DNA from: Halobacillus sp. Marseille-Q1614
GTDB taxonomy: Bacteria; Bacillota; Bacilli; Bacillales; Halobacillaceae
Length of the DNA stretch: 64,000 nucleotides
Direction: 5' to 3'
Assembly (NCBI RefSeq): GCF_902809865.1
Contig: NZ_CADDWH010000001.1
Span: 372,001-436,000 of the forward strand
Notes under the pieces: generated by a model
Database searches by the model: none
What the model was told of the DNA's origin: nothing
The model's input: the letters and a program-made list of their open reading frames with translations, nothing else
Made by a program: the position numbers and the translations under genes
Shown: positions 60,768-64,000 of the stretch, one piece after another
Numbering within the stretch: position 1 is the stretch's first letter
Layout of the letters: each line of letters starts with the position of its first letter

Positions 60768-60853
60768 ACCTGAAAGGCCCCGAAAAACTCGTTTTATATG
60801 GTATAATTACTTCTTAATACATAGTAAGAAAATTTAAAAAAAGGACTGATAAT

Positions 60854-62569
60854 ATGACTTGGAATGATCACTTTAACCGCTGGAACAACTTTACTTCACT
60901 GGACCCTTCCCTAAGAACCCAGTTGGATAAGCTGCAGCAGGATGAGCAGTCGCTGGAGGACGCTTATTATAAAAACCTTGAATTTGGTACAGGTGGAATG
61001 AGAGGTAAGCTTGGACCTGGAACAAACCGCATGAATATTTACACTGTTCGACGTGCTGCTAAAGGATTAGCTTCCTATGTGGAAAGTCAAAACGGGCAGG
61101 AACAGGGGGTTGTAATCGCTTATGATTCCCGTTATATGTCTAAAGAATTTTCTGTAGAAACGGCCAAAGTGCTTGGACGTCAGGGGATCCAATCCTATGT
61201 ATTTTCCTCTCTACGCCCCACTCCGGAATTATCTTTTGCTGTAAGACACCTAGGTGCAGCAGCAGGTGTAGTAATTACAGCCAGCCATAACCCTCCTGAA
61301 TACAACGGCTTTAAAGCTTACAACTCAGATGGAGGCCAGCTGCCTCCTAATGAAGCGAGTACTGTGATTGATATGGTAAATCAGGTAGAAAACGAACTAG
61401 AGGTTGAAGCTGCCGATCAATCAGAATTAGAAGCAAGCGGTTTGTTAAAGTGGATTGATGAAGAAGTCGATCTTCCTTACCTGGAAGCTTTAAAAACGGT
61501 CAATGTTAATAAAGACTTATCTAACTTGGCAGATGACTTAAGTGTTGTCTTTACACCACTTCACGGAACGGCAAAAATGCTTGTAGAAAAAGGTCTAGAA
61601 CAGATGGGCCTTCAAAACGTTTATACAGTTGAAGAGCAAGCGAAGCCTGATCCGGAATTTTCTACAGTAGCGTCTCCGAACCCAGAAGAGCACCAGGCAT
61701 TTGAGATGGCGATTGAAAAAGGAAAACAAATCAATGCAGATGTTCTGATTGCCACAGACCCAGACGCTGACCGTTTAGGTGTTGCAGCTCCGGATGAATC
61801 TGGGGAATATAAAGTATTAACAGGGAATCAGACAGGTGCCCTTCTCATTGACTATCTGCTTTCTCAATCAGAAGAAATTCCAACAAACGGTATCGTCATC
61901 AAGACAATCGTTACTTCTGAATTTGGCCGCGTGATTGCTGAACATCACGGGTTAAGCAGTCTTGATACGTTAACTGGATTTAAATTCATTGGTGAAAAAA
62001 TTAAAGAGTATGAACAAACAGGCGAGCATACCTTTATGTTTGGTTATGAAGAAAGCTACGGCTATTTAGTCAAAGACTTCGCCCGTGACAAAGATGCCAT
62101 CCAAGCCGCTGTCTTATCGGCTGAGGTAGCCGCATACTGGAAGTCTCAAGGCAAGACTTTATTAGAAGCATTAGATGCTCTGTATGAAAAACACGGTTAT
62201 TTCTTAGAAGATCTTCAATCCATGACGATGGAAGGGAAGACAGGGACTGAACGTATCGAACAAATTATGGAGGACTTCAGAAGAAATCCTCTGAAACAGG
62301 CTGGCGGTCTTCAAGTGATAGCGGTAGAAGACTATTCCACTTCTGAGCGCGTGAACGTGGATGGAACAAAAGCATCCATTGATCTGCCAAAAGCCAATGT
62401 TGTGAAATTTATTTTAGAAAACGACAGCTGGTTCTGTTTACGTCCATCCGGCACTGAGCCAAAAATCAAGTTTTACTATGGCGTTAAAACGAATTCCGGT
62501 GAAGAAAGCCGACGTCTGATCGAAGAAGTTAAACAATCGGTTAATGAACAAATTAAAAAAAGCGTTTAA
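60854..62569 (+). CDS. pgcA: Alpha-phosphoglucomutase
   Basis: Converts glucose 6-phosphate to glucose 1-phosphate for UDP-glucose, needed for wall teichoic acid and glycolipid. It is 571 aa, close to B. subtilis PgcA. Motifs: phosphoserine loop ITASHNPPEYNGFKAYNSDG (about 140-159), metal loop ATDPDADRLG (about 302), sugar loop FGYEESYGY (about 397) and phosphate-binding RPSGTEPKIKFYYG near the C-terminus. It supplies the Leloir pathway's end product too. Confidence 0.95.
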   Translation: MTWNDHFNRWNNFTSLDPSLRTQLDKLQQDEQSLEDAYYKNLEFGTGGMRGKLGPGTNRMNIYTVRRAAKGLASYVESQNGQEQGVVIAYDSRYMSKEFSVETAKVLGRQGIQSYVFSSLRPTPELSFAVRHLGAAAGVVITASHNPPEYNGFKAYNSDGGQLPPNEASTVIDMVNQVENELEVEAADQSELEASGLLKWIDEEVDLPYLEALKTVNVNKDLSNLADDLSVVFTPLHGTAKMLVEKGLEQMGLQNVYTVEEQAKPDPEFSTVASPNPEEHQAFEMAIEKGKQINADVLIATDPDADRLGVAAPDESGEYKVLTGNQTGALLIDYLLSQSEEIPTNGIVIKTIVTSEFGRVIAEHHGLSSLDTLTGFKFIGEKIKEYEQTGEHTFMFGYEESYGYLVKDFARDKDAIQAAVLSAEVAAYWKSQGKTLLEALDALYEKHGYFLEDLQSMTMEGKTGTERIEQIMEDFRRNPLKQAGGLQVIAVEDYSTSERVNVDGTKASIDLPKANVVKFILENDSWFCLRPSGTEPKIKFYYGVKTNSGEESRRLIEEVKQSVNEQIKKSV

Positions 62570-62580
62570 TAGAGTAGAGG

Positions 62581-62608
62581 AAGCCCTGAGATTTCAGGGC
62601 TTTTTTTT
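62581..62608 (+). terminator. Terminator of pgcA
   Basis: AAGCCCTGA / TCAGGGCTT stem with T8. Confidence 0.88.
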
Positions 62609-62763
62609 ATGTGTTTCCAAAATTATTCTGAGTTACTTGAAATCACCAATTTGGCCGACTTTCTTACTGAATTATTACATTGCTTTTTCAATTTCCCCTG
62701 AATTCCCCAAAACACGACATTACGTGTGATATAATGAGATTCTTATTAATGTTAGTTAATTTT

Positions 62764-62777
62764 AAGGGAATTCCCTT
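62764..62777. repeat. Palindrome before tagO
   Basis: AAGGGAATTCCCTT is a perfect 14-bp palindrome 21 bp before the tagO start. It could be an operator; the rest of the 230-bp spacer holds no gene. Confidence 0.35.
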
Positions 62778-62798
62778 TTCGATTAAGCGAGGATTATT

Positions 62799-63893
62799 AT
62801 GAATATTTATATAGAAATTACGATAGCCTTTCTGCTGGCAATGACTGTAAGTTACCTTTTGGTATTTCCAGTTATTAAATTGGCGAGAAAGTGGAAAATG
62901 ATGGATCAACCCGAAGCAAGAAAAATTCATGAGGTGACTACACCGAGAATGGGCGGTTTAGCCATTTTTGGAGGTGTGGTGGTAGGAATGCTGGTTATTC
63001 AGCCGGCCATTCAATATATGACAGCTATCTCAATTGGAGCTTTTGTCATTGTATTAACGGGTCTTTTAGATGATCGCTTTCAAATCAGGCCAATTGCAAA
63101 GCTTGCTGGCCAGGTTCTGGCAGCGTCAATTTTAATATTCTCAGGGCTGCAGATCGATATTCTTACTATACCTTTCATCGGGATGATTCCGCTAAGTGAT
63201 CCAGTAAGTATAGTTTTGTCTTACTTTTGGATTATTGGTATTACGAATGCTATCAACTTAATTGATGGTTTGGATGGTCTGGCCACCGGGGTTACGACAA
63301 TATCCTTAATAAGCATCGCCATCATGGCTTTAGCGATAGAACCTCAAGTAGCCATTGTTTATCTGTGTATCGTGTTAATTGGAAGTAATTTAGGATTTTT
63401 AGTACACAACTTTTACCCTGCCAAAATATATATGGGAGATTCAGGATCCTTATTTCTGGGATACTCCATGGCGGTCATCTCTATGGTCGGCTTATTTAAA
63501 AATGTGACATTGTTCAGCTTTGTCATTCCTATCATTGTGCTGGCAATTCCATTATTTGATACTCTGTTTTCGATCATAAGAAGATTCTTAAACAAGCAGA
63601 AAATTATGATGCCAGATAATAAGCATATCCACTATCAGATTTTGGCTGCGGGCTTCAGTCACAGAACAACAGTGCTCATTATTTATGGGTTCAGTGCACT
63701 TTTTGGCTTTTTAGCTATTCTTTTCTCATTAACATCTTTTAGTGTTTCTCTGGGGATAACGTTTGTTATGCTGTTTTTGCTGCATTTATTTGCAGAGATG
63801 ACGGGGGTTGTGCAAAAAGGTAAACGACCGGTTCTCCATACCATTCGTAGAATTTACAGGGGAAATGTAAAAAAAACCAAAAAGGGTGACTGA
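62799..63893 (+). CDS. tagO: Undecaprenyl-phosphate GlcNAc-1-phosphate transferase (TagO/WecA type)
   Basis: Starts wall polymer (teichoic acid) synthesis by moving GlcNAc-1-P onto undecaprenyl phosphate at the membrane. It is 364 aa with about eleven helices. Catalytic loops are GLLDDRFQIRPIAKL (about 87-101), NAINLIDGLDGLATG (about 150-164), the NFYPAKIYMGDSGSLFLGY region (about 203-221) and the cytoplasmic HIHYQILAAGFSHR. The ribosome site GCGAGGA precedes the ATG. Its products may be attached by the LCP proteins. The 107 bp after it, to the window edge, hold nothing clear. Confidence 0.93.
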   Translation: MNIYIEITIAFLLAMTVSYLLVFPVIKLARKWKMMDQPEARKIHEVTTPRMGGLAIFGGVVVGMLVIQPAIQYMTAISIGAFVIVLTGLLDDRFQIRPIAKLAGQVLAASILIFSGLQIDILTIPFIGMIPLSDPVSIVLSYFWIIGITNAINLIDGLDGLATGVTTISLISIAIMALAIEPQVAIVYLCIVLIGSNLGFLVHNFYPAKIYMGDSGSLFLGYSMAVISMVGLFKNVTLFSFVIPIIVLAIPLFDTLFSIIRRFLNKQKIMMPDNKHIHYQILAAGFSHRTTVLIIYGFSALFGFLAILFSLTSFSVSLGITFVMLFLLHLFAEMTGVVQKGKRPVLHTIRRIYRGNVKKTKKGD

Positions 63894-64000
63894 TAAAGTT
63901 TTGAAGTTTTGTTGAACAGTGATTAGTTCTATCATTATCTTAAATGTATTATTAATCGTAAGCAGTGCTCCTTTGGAAATACGAAGATGAAGAAATGAAG

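Overview
This window looks like chromosome of a low-GC, endospore-forming Bacillaceae. A moderately halophilic genus such as Halobacillus is my best guess. The grounds are Spo0E-, SinR/SinI- and IDEAL-type proteins, a TagO/LytR-CpsA-Psr wall-polymer gene set, strong GGAGG ribosome sites with many GTG/TTG starts, and very acidic exported proteins. The genus is inference. I saw no rRNA, tRNA, CRISPR array, transposase or prophage block.

Layout. 1-6.7 kb: end of a fructose-type PTS gene divergent from an RpiR regulator, then a gluconate operon (gnd-gntP-gntK) divergent from a second RpiR regulator. 6.9-8.5 kb: teichoic-acid type glycosyltransferase. 8.5-18.5 kb: a sugar catabolic island with an ABC importer lacking its ATPase, a LacI regulator, ThuA, two Gfo/Idh/MocA dehydrogenases, two TIM-barrel isomerases/epimerases and a YesL protein. 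It resembles 3-keto-glycoside pathways. 18.5-28.9 kb: a YcsI protein, a glutamine-type ABC transporter, two LytR-CpsA-Psr (LCP) genes flanking a 5-oxoprolinase/NRAMP operon, and structured intergenic repeats. 28.9-35.5 kb: YkwC, YkvA, a SEC-C protein, a GlsB-like protein, a Spo0E-like small gene, a third LCP gene, a membrane protein and a lipase-like hydrolase. 35.6-42 kb: galactose region (ROK regulator, degenerate M24 protein, galK-galE-galT). 42-46.2 kb: a DsbA-family gene broken by a 14-bp tandem duplication and a large secreted nuclease. 46.2-51.5 kb: RpiR regulator/BadF-type kinase pair, a two-subunit Na+ symporter and an AEC transporter. 51.6-53.4 kb: two divergent small sigma-70-like genes and a hypothetical gene. 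53.5-56.8 kb: hom-thrC-thrB. 57.1-60.8 kb: small regulators including a split SinR/SinI-like pair, an AraC regulator and VanZ. 60.9-63.9 kb: pgcA and tagO.

How it works together. Most of the window handles carbon and nitrogen supply. Each sugar system carries its own regulator, and cre-like and CodY-like boxes suggest global carbon and nutrient control. A second theme is the envelope: TagO, PgcA, a TagE-like transferase and three LCP ligases. The least explained parts are the CodY-boxed divergent sigma pair with a possible ribosome-site-hiding hairpin, the SinR-like/SinI-like split module with paired operator-like boxes, the 3-keto-sugar operon with its operator array, and the catalytically doubtful M24 protein in the galactose operon.
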